Positions 1 through 8,477 of a stretch of DNA of 64,000 nucleotides are shown here, piece by piece. Each line of letters begins with the position of its first letter. Positions within the stretch are counted from its first letter, which is position 1. The position numbers were made by a program, and so were the translations under genes. The notes beneath the pieces are model-generated. The model did no database searches. It was not told the origin of the DNA and saw only the letters and a program-made list of their open reading frames with translations. Origin of the DNA: an uncultured Eubacteriales bacterium (GTDB taxonomy: Bacteria > Bacillota > Clostridia > Christensenellales > CAG-138); the NCBI GenBank assembly GCA_900542615.1, contig UQOG01000002.1, positions 21,041 to 85,040 of the forward strand, written 5' to 3'.

Positions 1-1
1 A

Positions 2-1141
2 GGCGTATGGCTGGTTTTGGCGTTGGCGCTGCTTTGGCCCTGCAAGGCCATGGCCCTGGAGGCGGAGCTGGAAAGCGTCCTGGACGCTACCCAGGCCCAA
101 TATGATCTGTCCGCCTGGGAGGAACGCTATGGCAGGCTGCCTGAACAGGTACAGGAATTGTGGGGACACGGGGATGTCAACAGCCTGATCGCCGGCTTTG
201 CCCGGGGCGAGGGCGTGGAAGCAAAGGGCCTGTTGGAGGGGCTGTGGGAGACGGTAAAGGCCACCATCGCCCAGGGGCTTGGCTCCCTGGCCTCCATTTT
301 GGGCATCGCCCTGCTGACCGGCCTGTTGGACGCCCTTCTGGGGGAAAAGCAAACCAATGTGAAGGAGATCGCCTCCTTCCTATGCTACGGCGTATGCGTT
401 ATGCTCCTTAGCGCCCTGTTGACCGATCAGCTGTCCATGACCGTAGGGGCTATCCAGGAGCTGTGCGGGCTGTTGGAGACGGTCTCCCCCCTGCTGGTCA
501 CCCTGCTGGCCGCCATTGGGGCCACGGCGTCGGCGGGGATGGTGCAGCCTATGTTCGTGCTGCTCAGCGGCACCGTAGCCAAGGTGGTCCAGGGGGTGTT
601 GCTCCCCGGGGTCATGGGGGCGGGGGTATTGTATATTGTGGGGGCCTTGGCGGGCCGGGAACAGGTGAGCCACCTGGCGAATACCATCAAGTCCTTCGTC
701 AAGTGGGCCATGGGAGGGATCACCACCATTTTCCTGGGGGCCATGGCCCTGGGGGGGATGAGCGCCGGCGGGGTGGACAGCATCAGCTTCCGCACCATGA
801 AGTATACCCTGGATAAATCCCTGCCCCTGGTTGGCGGGGTGGTGGCGGGAAGCCTGGACAGCGTGCGGGGCTGTACCATCCTGATCAAGAACGCCGCAGG
901 CATGGCGGGGGTGGTGATGGCCCTGGGTGTGGTGCTGATGCCCTTGCTCCAATTGATGGGCATGAGCCTTGCCTTTCAGTTGACCGGCGCCCTATGCGCC
1001 CAGGTGTCCGACAGCCGGATGCCCAAGATGTTGGCCGGGATGGCGGACATTTGCAGGTATATGTTTGCCTGTGCCGGCATGGTGGCCCTGATGTTCGTGC
1101 TGACCATGGGGCTGGTGGTGGCATTGGGCAGCGGAGGATAG
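2..1141 (+). CDS. spoIIIAE: Stage III sporulation protein AE, 5' end missing
   Basis: This multi-pass membrane protein belongs to the SpoIIIA complex, which together with SpoIIQ forms the mother cell-forespore channel. The frame is open from base 2 with no stop, so the true start lies before the window. The first visible residues (hydrophobic, ending in a small-residue AMA-type site near codon 17) look like the end of a signal peptide. The rest alternates a short soluble part with many Gly/Ala/Leu-rich membrane segments, including a conserved region with the sequence SFRTMKYTLDKSLPLVGG and the C-terminal hydrophobic helix that are typical of the family. The next gene begins 5 bases after the stop, followed by AG and AH in the standard order, which makes the assignment firm. 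Confidence 0.95.
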   Translation, partial: GVWLVLALALLWPCKAMALEAELESVLDATQAQYDLSAWEERYGRLPEQVQELWGHGDVNSLIAGFARGEGVEAKGLLEGLWETVKATIAQGLGSLASILGIALLTGLLDALLGEKQTNVKEIASFLCYGVCVMLLSALLTDQLSMTVGAIQELCGLLETVSPLLVTLLAAIGATASAGMVQPMFVLLSGTVAKVVQGVLLPGVMGAGVLYIVGALAGREQVSHLANTIKSFVKWAMGGITTIFLGAMALGGMSAGGVDSISFRTMKYTLDKSLPLVGGVVAGSLDSVRGCTILIKNAAGMAGVVMALGVVLMPLLQLMGMSLAFQLTGALCAQVSDSRMPKMLAGMADICRYMFACAGMVALMFVLTMGLVVALGSGG

Positions 1142-1145
1142 GCGG

Positions 1146-1322
1146 ATGGGCTGGCTATACGGGATTGTGCTCAAGGTAAGCGCAGCGGCGGTTTTGCGAT
1201 GCATCCTGGGATTCCTGCTTCCGGCGGGTTCCCTGCAAAAAAGCGCGGGCCGCGGAATCGACCTGATTCTATTTTGGATGTTGGCGGAGGGGATCCTTTC
1301 CGCCTGGCAGGAGGCGCCATGA
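1146..1322 (+). CDS. spoIIIAF: Minimal SpoIIIAF (58 residues, membrane part only)
   Basis: This small gene fills the AF slot between spoIIIAE and spoIIIAG. GGAGG at 1133-1137 lies 8 bases before the ATG at 1146, and the TGA at 1320-1322 overlaps the ATG of spoIIIAG at 1319. The product has two hydrophobic segments separated by the motif LLPAGSLQKSA, matching the two N-terminal membrane helices of SpoIIIAF, which in Bacillus has the equivalent LLPSSSMQKYA. The Bacillus protein is about 200 residues with a soluble C-terminal domain, and here that domain is absent. The tight overlaps on both sides argue that this is the native end and not a sequencing break. The remaining doubt is whether 58 residues suffice for function. 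Confidence 0.8.
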   Translation: MGWLYGIVLKVSAAAVLRCILGFLLPAGSLQKSAGRGIDLILFWMLAEGILSAWQEAP

Positions 1323-1903
1323 AGGAGTGGAAGGCTGTGACAGAACCCCTGGGCCGCTTGGCCGCCCGGATGAAACAGGATAAGCGAATCGAGCTGGCGG
1401 TCTATGTGCTGCTGGCCGCCCTGGGCATTTTGGTGTACACCGCGTCCTGCGGCAAGGAGCCGGAGGCGGCCGTTCAGACGAGCCTTGTGGAGGCCCCGGC
1501 GGAAACCGCTGTGGAGGAACGGCTGGAGGAGGTTCTATCCTGCATCCGGGGGGCGGGGAAGGTGCGGGTGATGATCACCTACGATACCGGCGCCCAGGTG
1601 GTGCCGGCCATGCGGACGGAGGTGCAGAGCAGCACCCAGGAAAGCGCGGGCTCAGATACGAGCAGCGTCCATGAGGACCGCACCGAGGTATCCGCGCCCG
1701 CCACCCTCAACGACGAGGCCCTGGTGCTGACGGAAAAGACGCCGGCCGTGCGGGGGGTGATCGTGATTGCGGAGGGAGCGGCGGACATTGCGGTGAAGCT
1801 GCGGCTGCAAAGCGCGGTGCAGACGGTGTTGGGGATCGACCCGGGGTGCATCGAGGTGTTTGAAATGAGCCGGCCGGCTTATGAAGAAGGAGGGGAAGGA
1901 TGA
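1319..1903 (+). CDS. spoIIIAG: Stage III sporulation protein AG
   Basis: This is the ring-forming component of the SpoIIIA-SpoIIQ channel. The 194-residue product has a short cytosolic N-terminus, one membrane helix at about residues 24-43, then a soluble part containing the sequence KVRVMITYDTG, followed by a Ser/Thr-rich low-complexity stretch and a C-terminal section ending in VQTVLGIDPGCIEVFEM, all typical of SpoIIIAG. The ATG at 1319 was chosen because it overlaps the spoIIIAF stop and gives the expected topology; longer upstream readings run through spoIIIAF in another frame. The 3' end overlaps spoIIIAH by four bases, indicating translational coupling. Confidence 0.93.
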   Translation: MKEWKAVTEPLGRLAARMKQDKRIELAVYVLLAALGILVYTASCGKEPEAAVQTSLVEAPAETAVEERLEEVLSCIRGAGKVRVMITYDTGAQVVPAMRTEVQSSTQESAGSDTSSVHEDRTEVSAPATLNDEALVLTEKTPAVRGVIVIAEGAADIAVKLRLQSAVQTVLGIDPGCIEVFEMSRPAYEEGGEG

Positions 1904-2439
1904 AGATGAAAGAGAAGGGTTTTATCAGAAAATATGCGGTATTGCTGGTGGCGGGGGCCCTGCTGGTGGGGGCGGTGGTGTTGAATATCCGGCTCAACCG
2001 GCAGGCGGATCCCGTTGCGGAGGATGCGGAAGCCGCCTGGGATATGGAGCAAGCGGCGGCGGACGAAGCGGAGATGGAGCAGGCGGAAACGGATTATTTT
2101 GCCGCCTTCCGGGCAGAGCGGGACGCGGTAAGGGCGACGGAGATCGAATATTTGGACGAGGTGATCGCCGTATCCTACAGCGACGCCGAAACCCTGGCGG
2201 ACGCCCAGGCCCAGAAGCTGGCCTTGGTGGAGAACATGGAGGCGGAATTCACCATCGAGAACCTGCTGCGGGCCAAAGGCTTTTCGGATGCGGCGGTCAC
2301 CTTCCATAAGGGCTCGGTGAACGTGGTGGTGGATTGTCCGCAGCTGAGCAGCGAGCAGGTGGCCCAGATCCTGGATGTGGTGACCAGGGAAACCGGGGAA
2401 AGCGCGGATAATATCAAGATCCTGTCCGAAGCCCAGTAA
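1900..2439 (+). CDS. spoIIIAH: Stage III sporulation protein AH
   Basis: SpoIIIAH sits in the mother-cell membrane and binds forespore SpoIIQ to bridge the two membranes around the engulfed spore. The 179-residue product has one N-terminal membrane helix (about residues 12-30), a charged acidic helical stretch, and a C-terminal YscJ/FliF-like domain recognisable by the sequence AKGFSDAAVTF and then VNVVVDCPQLS. The ATG overlaps the spoIIIAG stop. This is the last gene of the operon: the following 100 bases hold a new sigma-A-type promoter for the Asp23-family gene. Confidence 0.95.
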   Translation: MKMKEKGFIRKYAVLLVAGALLVGAVVLNIRLNRQADPVAEDAEAAWDMEQAAADEAEMEQAETDYFAAFRAERDAVRATEIEYLDEVIAVSYSDAETLADAQAQKLALVENMEAEFTIENLLRAKGFSDAAVTFHKGSVNVVVDCPQLSSEQVAQILDVVTRETGESADNIKILSEAQ

Positions 2440-2484
2440 AAGATGTACAAATTGAAAATAAAACGGGAACAAAGGCAATTGTGT

Positions 2485-2512
2485 TTGCAGGGCTGGGAAA
2501 ATCTGATATAAT
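2485..2512 (+). promoter_or_regulatory. Extended -10 promoter for the Asp23 gene
   Basis: TATAAT at 2507-2512 is preceded by TGA (extended -10). A -35-like TTGCAG lies at 2485-2490 with a 16-base spacer. The promoter is 32 bases before the ATG of the Asp23 gene and starts a transcription unit separate from the spoIIIA operon. Confidence 0.75.
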
Positions 2513-2543
2513 ATACGAAAGATCAACGCAAGGAGGCAATACC

Positions 2544-2966
2544 ATGGCATCTGACAAGAGCATCAGCACCGATGTGACCGCCATCGAGGGCGGCAAGATT
2601 ATATTTGCGCCGGACGTAATCGCAACCATTGCCAACCTGGCCGCCAGCGAAGTGGAAGGTGTTGAAAACCTAAGCGGCACGGTAGCCGAGAGCATCAGCG
2701 GAATGCTGGGCGGCAAAAAAAGCCTCACCAAGGGGATCCGGGTGGATTTCACCGAGGAAAATGTTACCATCGACATCAGCGTGGTGGTGAAATATGGCTT
2801 TAAGATCCACGAGGTATGCCAGAACATCCAGAAAAAGGTCAAGGCTACCATCGAAAACATGACGGGCCTCACCGTATCCACCATCAATGTGGCCGTCCAA
2901 TCCATCAGCTTTGAGAAGCCGGAAAAGACCGCCACGGTTTCCGTGACGGAAAAGCCCGAGGCATAA
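2544..2966 (+). CDS. Asp23/Gls24 family envelope stress protein
   Basis: The 140-residue protein belongs to the Asp23 (alkaline shock protein 23) family, small cytosolic proteins held at the membrane by AmaP. The core is typical: GKIIFAPDVIATIANLAA, then a Gly-rich loop, IRVDFTEENVTIDISVVVKYG and VQKKVK-like helices before a Thr/Val-rich tail. The ATG at 2544 has AGGAGG at 2531-2536 with seven bases of spacing, which outranks an in-frame ATG further upstream at 2481 lying inside the promoter. The next two genes (AmaP and DUF2273) are its usual partners, so the three likely act together in the envelope. Confidence 0.92.
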   Translation: MASDKSISTDVTAIEGGKIIFAPDVIATIANLAASEVEGVENLSGTVAESISGMLGGKKSLTKGIRVDFTEENVTIDISVVVKYGFKIHEVCQNIQKKVKATIENMTGLTVSTINVAVQSISFEKPEKTATVSVTEKPEA

Positions 2967-3083
2967 GGCATAATGATTTTTTGCCCGGATGAATCACCCG
3001 CAGTATCTGGCGATCGGGTCTAGCCTGATCGCCCTTTGGCGTGTTGTTCCGGGCCGTTTCATGAACAGAAAGGACGTGTTCCC

Positions 3084-3659
3084 ATGAAGCCAAGCTTTTT
3101 CCATCGATTCCTATTGGTTATTCTGACCTTGGTGGGCATGATTGCGGGCCTGCTGCTGGTGGTTATGGCAACGGGGCTGTATCCGCTGCATACCCTGTGG
3201 GCGGCAATCGACGCCTATCAGGCGCAGTTGGGCGCGATGAACTTTGCCCTGGTCATGGGCGGGGTCGGCTTGGTGGTGTTCCTGGTGTCCCTGGTGGTCC
3301 TGGCCGGGTTTACCCGGGGCCCCAAGGAGCCTGCGCAAGCGCCGGTCACCGCCGCCCTGGTGTCCGCCGGGGATTATGGCACCACCCAAATTTCCCTCTC
3401 CGCCATCGACGCCATGGTGCAGCGCCATTGTAAGGCAAACGTGAAGATTCGGGAGGTTACCAGCGTGATCTCCTTGCAGGAAGGCGGCGTCGGGATCCAG
3501 CTGAAACTATCCCTGCTCAACGACGCCAATATCCCGGAAACCACCGAAGCCCTTCGCACCTCCCTGCGGGAGAACATCGAAAGCCTAACCGGCATTCAGG
3601 TGCGGGATGTGAGCATTATGGTGGTCAATACCCCTGCCCAGCAGGGAAGCCAGAAATAA
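3084..3659 (+). CDS. amaP: Alkaline shock response membrane anchor protein AmaP
   Basis: AmaP anchors Asp23 proteins to the cytoplasmic membrane. The 191-residue product starts with two membrane helices (about residues 9-30 and 52-73), followed by a soluble Asp23-like domain with ISLSAIDAMVQRHCK and TGIQVRDVSIMVVN. The ATG at 3084 puts the first helix at the N-terminus and has an AAAGGA sequence about ten bases upstream. The gene lies between the Asp23 and DUF2273 genes, as is common in Firmicutes. A short hairpin-like inverted repeat (GCGATC...GATCGC near 3012-3032) lies in the 117-base gap before it and may lower expression relative to Asp23. Confidence 0.88.
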   Translation: MKPSFFHRFLLVILTLVGMIAGLLLVVMATGLYPLHTLWAAIDAYQAQLGAMNFALVMGGVGLVVFLVSLVVLAGFTRGPKEPAQAPVTAALVSAGDYGTTQISLSAIDAMVQRHCKANVKIREVTSVISLQEGGVGIQLKLSLLNDANIPETTEALRTSLRENIESLTGIQVRDVSIMVVNTPAQQGSQK

Positions 3660-3673
3660 GCCGGAGGTAGGGT

Positions 3674-3898
3674 ATGCATAAAAACGAACTCCTGGCATTT
3701 ATCATGCAGCACAAGTGGCAGATCTTAGGCGCGCTGGGGGGGCTGTTGTTCTGTATCCTGGTGTTTGTGATCAACTTCTGGCGTACGCTGTTCCTGTTTG
3801 CGGTGGTGGCGGCCCTGTCGTTTATCGGCGCCCTGCTGGACGAAGGCGGCATCGAACGGGTACAGGAATTTTTCAGCCGGTTATTCAGAAAGAAATAA
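3674..3898 (+). CDS. DUF2273 small membrane protein
   Basis: This 74-residue protein has two adjacent hydrophobic helices (about residues 16-34 and 36-53) and a short basic C-terminus. It matches the DUF2273 family, which is regularly encoded next to AmaP/Asp23 proteins. GGAGGT at 3663-3668 precedes the ATG by five bases. Its function is not established; the context suggests a structural role in the same membrane assembly. nusB follows 18 bases after the stop and is probably co-transcribed. Confidence 0.85.
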   Translation: MHKNELLAFIMQHKWQILGALGGLLFCILVFVINFWRTLFLFAVVAALSFIGALLDEGGIERVQEFFSRLFRKK

Positions 3899-3916
3899 AG
3901 ACGGAGAATAGAGACC

Positions 3917-4336
3917 ATGAGCAGAAAGACAGCCCGCGAAGTGGCGATGAAGCTGGCCTTTGCAAGCCTGTTCGGGGGCGAGGATACCTATGAGGCGGTG
4001 CTGGACAAGTCCGGCATCCAGGAGACCCCCTCCCAAGAGGATCTGGCCTTTTCCCAGGCGGTGCTGGCGGGCATTGAAGCCAACAGCGCCCAGATCGACC
4101 AAATCATCGAGGAGCTGGCCGTAGGCTGGCGGATCGGCCGTATGCCCCGGGTGGACCTTTCCATCCTGCGGGTGGCCATCTACGAGATGCTGTACCGGAA
4201 GGATATCCCTTGCAGCGTCTCCATCAATGAGGCGGTGGAGCTGGCCAAAGCCTTTGGGGGCGAGCGATCCCCCGCATATATCAACGGAATGCTGGGTACG
4301 CTGGCCAAGCGCCTGGAAGGCGGGGAGGCCTCCTGA
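3917..4336 (+). CDS. nusB: Transcription antitermination factor NusB
   Basis: NusB binds boxA RNA with NusE/S10 during rRNA antitermination. The 139-residue length fits, and the all-helical family signature is present: a SRKTAREVAMKLAF start, then the C-terminal RVDLSILRVAIYEMLY and SVSINEAVELAKAFG motifs. The stop overlaps the ATG of the next gene. In this family of genomes nusB often opens a block running through xseA, xseB, ispA and dxs, as here. Confidence 0.96.
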   Translation: MSRKTAREVAMKLAFASLFGGEDTYEAVLDKSGIQETPSQEDLAFSQAVLAGIEANSAQIDQIIEELAVGWRIGRMPRVDLSILRVAIYEMLYRKDIPCSVSINEAVELAKAFGGERSPAYINGMLGTLAKRLEGGEAS

Positions 4337-5295
4337 TGGGCCTGTTTCTTGGAATCGATACAAGCTGCTATACCACTTCCGTGGCATGTGTGGATGAAAG
4401 GGGCATCGTCTATGAAAAACGGACGGTGCTTTCTGTCAAGTTGGGCCAAAGGGGCCTGCGGCAAAGCGAGGGCTTGTTCCAGCACGTGCGGAACCTGGAG
4501 AGCCTGCTGCCCGCCATGCTTTCCGCTCTGGACTGCAGCCGGATCCAGGGGATTGGCGTCAGCAGCCGGCCACGGCCCGAGGCAGATTCCTATATGCCGG
4601 TGTTTTTGGCGGGCCGCATGGCCGCCGCTTCCCTGGGGGCCGGGCTGGGTCTGACGCCCTATCATACCTCCCATCAGCAGGGGCATGTGCGGGCGGCGCT
4701 GCAGGGGAACGAAGCCCTGCTCCAGCAGCTGCCCATCCTGGGGATGCATATCTCTGGGGGCACCACGGAGATCTTTACCGTGGGGGAAGGGTTGTCCATC
4801 CGCCTGCTGGGGGGCACGGAGGACCTGCACGCGGGCCAGCTGGTGGACCGGCTGGGGGTAGCCATGGGGCTGCCCTTTCCCGCGGGGCCGCATTTGGAAG
4901 CGGCTGCCCGGGCGGCCGGGACCACCAACATCAAGCTACCGGCCAGCGTACGGGAGCTGCGGTGCTCCTTTTCCGGGGTGGAAACCGCAGCCAGGTCCCT
5001 ATTGGGCAAGGCCCAGATGGGGGAACTGGCCCTGGCGGTATACGACTGCCTGGCCCGGACCTTTGCCAAGCTCATGGTCCAGGCCGGGGAAAAGACGGGG
5101 CTGAACCGGGTGCTGCTGGCGGGGGGCGTGGCCTCCAGCGGGCTGCTGCGGGAGATGCTGCAGGAGCGGCTGGAGAAAGCCAACATGCAGCTGTACTTTG
5201 GGGATCCATCCCTGAGTACGGACAACGCCGTGGGGGTGGCCCTGCTGACCCGGGACCGGCGTTTACAGGAGGCGAACGGATGGGACAGATCTTAG
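4336..5295 (+). CDS. TsaD/Kae1-like (peptidase M22 family) paralogue
   Basis: The 319-residue product has the ASKHA fold of the Kae1/TsaD/YeaZ family. GIDTSCYTTSVA begins the protein, a metal-binding HxxxH is seen at His113/His117, and SGGTTEIF and LAGGVASSG follow. TsaD makes the tRNA t6A modification. This copy lacks the exact TsaD SGGHT motif (it reads SGGTT) and lies next to nusB, where Clostridia often carry a divergent paralogue, so the authentic tsaD is probably elsewhere. The role of the paralogue is unknown. The start overlaps nusB and the 3' end overlaps folD by 16 bases. Confidence 0.82.
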   Translation: MGLFLGIDTSCYTTSVACVDERGIVYEKRTVLSVKLGQRGLRQSEGLFQHVRNLESLLPAMLSALDCSRIQGIGVSSRPRPEADSYMPVFLAGRMAAASLGAGLGLTPYHTSHQQGHVRAALQGNEALLQQLPILGMHISGGTTEIFTVGEGLSIRLLGGTEDLHAGQLVDRLGVAMGLPFPAGPHLEAAARAAGTTNIKLPASVRELRCSFSGVETAARSLLGKAQMGELALAVYDCLARTFAKLMVQAGEKTGLNRVLLAGGVASSGLLREMLQERLEKANMQLYFGDPSLSTDNAVGVALLTRDRRLQEANGWDRS

Positions 5296-6149
5296 ATGGA
5301 AAGGCCCTCGCACAGACCCTTTGCGAGGATATCAAAAAACGGGCGGACGCCCTGAAGGCCCAGGGGGTCGCCCCGAAGCTGGCGGTGATCCTGGTGGGGG
5401 AGGACCCGGCGTCCCAGCTGTACGTCCGCTCCAAGGGGAAGCGGGCGGCGGAATTGGGCATCCTTGCGGAGCAGTACACCTATCCTGCGACCCTTTCGGA
5501 GGCGGAGCTCCTGGACAGGATCCGGCAGCTTAACCAGGACGATACCGTCCACGGGATCCTGGTGCAGCTGCCCCTGCCCGGCCATCTGGATCCGGATCAG
5601 GTGATCGCCTGCATCGACCCCAACAAGGATGTGGATGGGTTCCATCCGCAAAACGCCGGCGCCCTGCTGAGCGGCCAGCCGGGCTTTGTGCCCTGCACCC
5701 CCAAGGGGATACTGGCGCTGGTGAAAAGCACGGGGCTTCCCATTCGCGGGAAGCGGTGCGTGGTGGTGGGCCGAAGCAACATCGTAGGCAAGCCCGCGGC
5801 CCTGCTGATGCTAAGGGAGGACGCCACGGTGACCATTTGCCATTCCCGGACAGAGGGGCTGGGCGCCATCACCCGGGAAGCGGATATCCTGATCGCCGCG
5901 GTGGGCAAGGCAGGATTGATCACGGCGGATATGATCAAGGAGGGCGCCATCGTCATCGACGTGGGCCAGGTGCGAATCCAGGGGAAATGGCAGGGGGATG
6001 TGGACTTTGGCCCGGCGCTGGAAAAGGCGGCGTATATCACCCCGGTCCCCGGGGGCGTGGGCCCCATGACCATCGCCATGCTGATGGACAATACGGTGGA
6101 ATCCGCCCAAAGGGCGCTGCAAGGCCGCTCGTCATATGGAAGCAACTAA
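5280..6149 (+). CDS. folD: Methylenetetrahydrofolate dehydrogenase/cyclohydrolase
   Basis: FolD interconverts 5,10-methylene-THF and 10-formyl-THF with NADP. The 289-residue protein has the catalytic YxxxK (Tyr48, Lys52), the substrate loop VQLPLPGHL, the Rossmann stretch VVVGRSNIVGKPAA and the C-terminal PVPGGVGPMTIAML. The start at 5280 gives the standard MGQILDGKALA N-terminus and overlaps the previous gene. The xseA ATG lies inside its last codons, so the whole stretch is translated as a coupled chain. Confidence 0.97.
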   Translation: MGQILDGKALAQTLCEDIKKRADALKAQGVAPKLAVILVGEDPASQLYVRSKGKRAAELGILAEQYTYPATLSEAELLDRIRQLNQDDTVHGILVQLPLPGHLDPDQVIACIDPNKDVDGFHPQNAGALLSGQPGFVPCTPKGILALVKSTGLPIRGKRCVVVGRSNIVGKPAALLMLREDATVTICHSRTEGLGAITREADILIAAVGKAGLITADMIKEGAIVIDVGQVRIQGKWQGDVDFGPALEKAAYITPVPGGVGPMTIAMLMDNTVESAQRALQGRSSYGSN

Positions 6150-7386
6150 CGGCTATATCCTGGGGGTATCCCAGCTAAACGAATACGTCAACAACCTGCT
6201 GCGCCGGGACGGCCTGTTACAGGGCTTGCAGGTCCGGGGGGAGATCAGCGGCTTTAAGCGGCATAGCTCCGGCCACCTGTATTTTTCCCTGAAGGACGAG
6301 GCCGCCTTGGTTCGGTGCGTCATGTTCCGGCAGTACGCCTTTTCCCTGTCCCCCCTGCCAAAGGACGGGGAAACGGTCACCGTAACGGGCAGCGTTTCCC
6401 TCTATGTGAAGGATGGGCAATATCAGCTGTATGTCACCAGGCTCCAGCGGGAGGGCCAGGGGAATCTATACGCACGGTTCCTGGCCAGCAAAGCGGCTTT
6501 GGAGGCGGAGGGCCTTTTCGATCCGGCCCATAAGAAGCCCATTCCCCGCTTGCCCCGCTGCGTAGGGGTGGTTACGTCCCCAACCGGGGCGGCCATCCAG
6601 GATATTTTCCAGATCACCCGGCGCAGGTTTCCGGGCATGGGCCTTTTACTCTACCCTGTCAAGGTGCAGGGGGAGGGCGCGGCCGAGCAGATCGCCAAGG
6701 CCATCCAATGGATGGACGCCCACAAGGCGGCGGACGTGCTGATCGTGGGCCGGGGCGGCGGCAGCTTGGAGGACCTGTGGGCCTTCAATGAGGAGTGCGT
6801 GGCCCGGGCCATCTATGCGTGCACCATCCCCATCGTGAGCGCGGTGGGCCATGAAACGGATGTTTCCATTGCGGATTTTGTGGCGGACCTGCGGGCGCCG
6901 ACCCCCAGCGCGGCGGCGGAGCTGTGCGTGCCGGAGTACGACAGGCTGATGGGGGATATCGAAGGGACGGAACAGGCCCTGGGCCGGTTTTGCCGGGAAC
7001 GGGTGGAGCGGCTACGAAAGGAGCTGGAGGCTTTGGGGCAGTCGGCCGCCTTTACCAGGCCGGGCCATTGCCTGGCCCTGTTGGAGAAGGAGCTGGCGCA
7101 GCAGGCGGACAGGATGCAAAATAGCCTGCGCCATAGCCTCGCCGGGGCCCAGGCCGGATTGGACGCCTGCAAAGCCAGGCTGGACGAGCTGGATCCTCGC
7201 AGGGTGCTGGGCCGGGGCTATGCCATGGTCCAGGTGGCGGGGGGATACGCGGGCAGCATCCGGGCGTTGCGGCCCGGCATGGAGGCCGGGCTCATCCTGG
7301 GGGATGGCCGGGCGGATATTTTGATTGAACAGGTGGAGGAGCAAAAGGCGTATGGCGGCCGCGAAGAAGAAGGAACTCACGTTTGA
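6136..7386 (+). CDS. xseA: Exodeoxyribonuclease VII large subunit
   Basis: This is the catalytic subunit of exonuclease VII, which degrades single-stranded DNA from both ends. The 416-residue product has the N-terminal OB fold (residues about 10-100, with LQVRGEISGFKRHSSGHLYFSLKD), the nuclease core with VVTSPTGAAIQDI, the GGGSLEDLWAFNE motif and SAVGHETDVSIADFVAD, and a C-terminal coiled-coil region. It overlaps folD and xseB and forms the expected xseA-xseB pair. Confidence 0.97.
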   Translation: MEATNGYILGVSQLNEYVNNLLRRDGLLQGLQVRGEISGFKRHSSGHLYFSLKDEAALVRCVMFRQYAFSLSPLPKDGETVTVTGSVSLYVKDGQYQLYVTRLQREGQGNLYARFLASKAALEAEGLFDPAHKKPIPRLPRCVGVVTSPTGAAIQDIFQITRRRFPGMGLLLYPVKVQGEGAAEQIAKAIQWMDAHKAADVLIVGRGGGSLEDLWAFNEECVARAIYACTIPIVSAVGHETDVSIADFVADLRAPTPSAAAELCVPEYDRLMGDIEGTEQALGRFCRERVERLRKELEALGQSAAFTRPGHCLALLEKELAQQADRMQNSLRHSLAGAQAGLDACKARLDELDPRRVLGRGYAMVQVAGGYAGSIRALRPGMEAGLILGDGRADILIEQVEEQKAYGGREEEGTHV

Positions 7387-7576
7387 GCAGGCGAAGGAAA
7401 AGCTGGATGCCATTGTGGAAAAGCTGGGGGCGGGGAATTTGTCCCTGGACGAGATGGTAAAACTATATGAGGAAGGCATGATCCTTACGGATCATTGCCG
7501 CAAGCTGTTGGAAGGCTATGAAGGACGGCTGATGCAGGTAAACGCTAGGATGCAGATCGAGGAGATCCAGGAATGA
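7352..7576 (+). CDS. xseB: Exodeoxyribonuclease VII small subunit
   Basis: The small helical subunit of exonuclease VII is 74 residues from the ATG at 7352. It contains the family pattern LTFEQAKEKLDAIVEKL, LSLDEMVKLYEEG and a C-terminal helix. The chosen start gives the usual lysine-rich N-terminus; an in-frame upstream ATG at 7325 would add nine basic residues within xseA and has no better ribosome site. It overlaps both neighbours. Confidence 0.95.
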   Translation: MAAAKKKELTFEQAKEKLDAIVEKLGAGNLSLDEMVKLYEEGMILTDHCRKLLEGYEGRLMQVNARMQIEEIQE

Positions 7577-8460
7577 GCTATCGGGAATCCGTGGAAAGAT
7601 ACCGGGCGCTAACGGCCCGCACGTTGGAAGAATATATGAACAATCCCTACATCCCAAAGGGCTTGCTAACGGCCATGTCCTACAGCCTGTACAATGGCGG
7701 CAAGCGGCTGCGGCCCTGCCTGACCCTGGCGGTATGCGAGATGCTGGGCGGGGATGTGGAGGACGCCCTGCCGGTTGCCTGCGCCCTGGAGATGATCCAT
7801 ACCTATTCCCTGATCCACGACGATTTGCCCGCCATGGACGATGATGATTTCCGCCGGGGCAAGCCCTCCAATCACAAGGTGTTTGGCGAGGGGATGGCCG
7901 TGCTGGCCGGGGACGGGCTGCTGTCCTATGCCTTTGAGGTGATGCTCAGCGCCTTGGCCCTCCACGGGGATAACCCGGGGTATTTGGAAGCGATCCGGTC
8001 CGTGGCGGGGGGCGCAGGGGTATGCGGCATGGTGGCAGGCCAGGCGGTGGATCTGGAATCCGAAGGGGATGAGACCGCCGGCGCGGACAGGCTGCAATAC
8101 ATCCACGCCAGAAAGACCGGGGCCATCATCAAGGCTGCGGCTTTGGCGGGCGCCCACATCGCCAATGCGGATGCCCGGCAGCTGCACGCCATCAGCGAGT
8201 TTGGGTCCCTGTACGGCCTCCTGTTCCAGATCACGGACGATATCCTGGACGTGGAGGGGGACTTTGCGGCTATGGGCAAGACCCTAGGCAAGGATCAGGA
8301 ATCCCACAAGCTGACCTATGTGAACCTGTACGGCTTAAAGGCGGCCAAGCAGATGGCGGAGGAGACCGCCCAAAAGGCTAGAAGCGCGGTGGCTTGCTTC
8401 GGCTCCGGCGCAAACTATTTGACGGAGCTTGTGGATATTACCCTGGAACGAAAGCATTGA
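7573..8460 (+). CDS. ispA: Farnesyl diphosphate synthase (polyprenyl synthetase)
   Basis: This enzyme condenses isopentenyl with dimethylallyl and geranyl diphosphates. The 295-residue product contains the first Asp-rich motif as DDLPAMDDDD starting at Asp83, the preceding GGKRLRP, the GQAVDL sequence and the second Asp-rich DDILD. The size and the residues before the first motif fit bacterial farnesyl synthases. It stands between xseB and dxs, the classic isoprenoid cluster order, and together with ispH at 34.3 kb shows that the MEP route is used. Confidence 0.95.
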   Translation: MSYRESVERYRALTARTLEEYMNNPYIPKGLLTAMSYSLYNGGKRLRPCLTLAVCEMLGGDVEDALPVACALEMIHTYSLIHDDLPAMDDDDFRRGKPSNHKVFGEGMAVLAGDGLLSYAFEVMLSALALHGDNPGYLEAIRSVAGGAGVCGMVAGQAVDLESEGDETAGADRLQYIHARKTGAIIKAAALAGAHIANADARQLHAISEFGSLYGLLFQITDDILDVEGDFAAMGKTLGKDQESHKLTYVNLYGLKAAKQMAEETAQKARSAVACFGSGANYLTELVDITLERKH

Positions 8461-8477
8461 CGGAGGGCTGGATAAAC

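Noticed and set aside
3061..3087. A nine-codon open frame whose stop overlaps the amaP ATG
   Set aside because: It has no ribosome site of its own and such short frames are frequent by chance.
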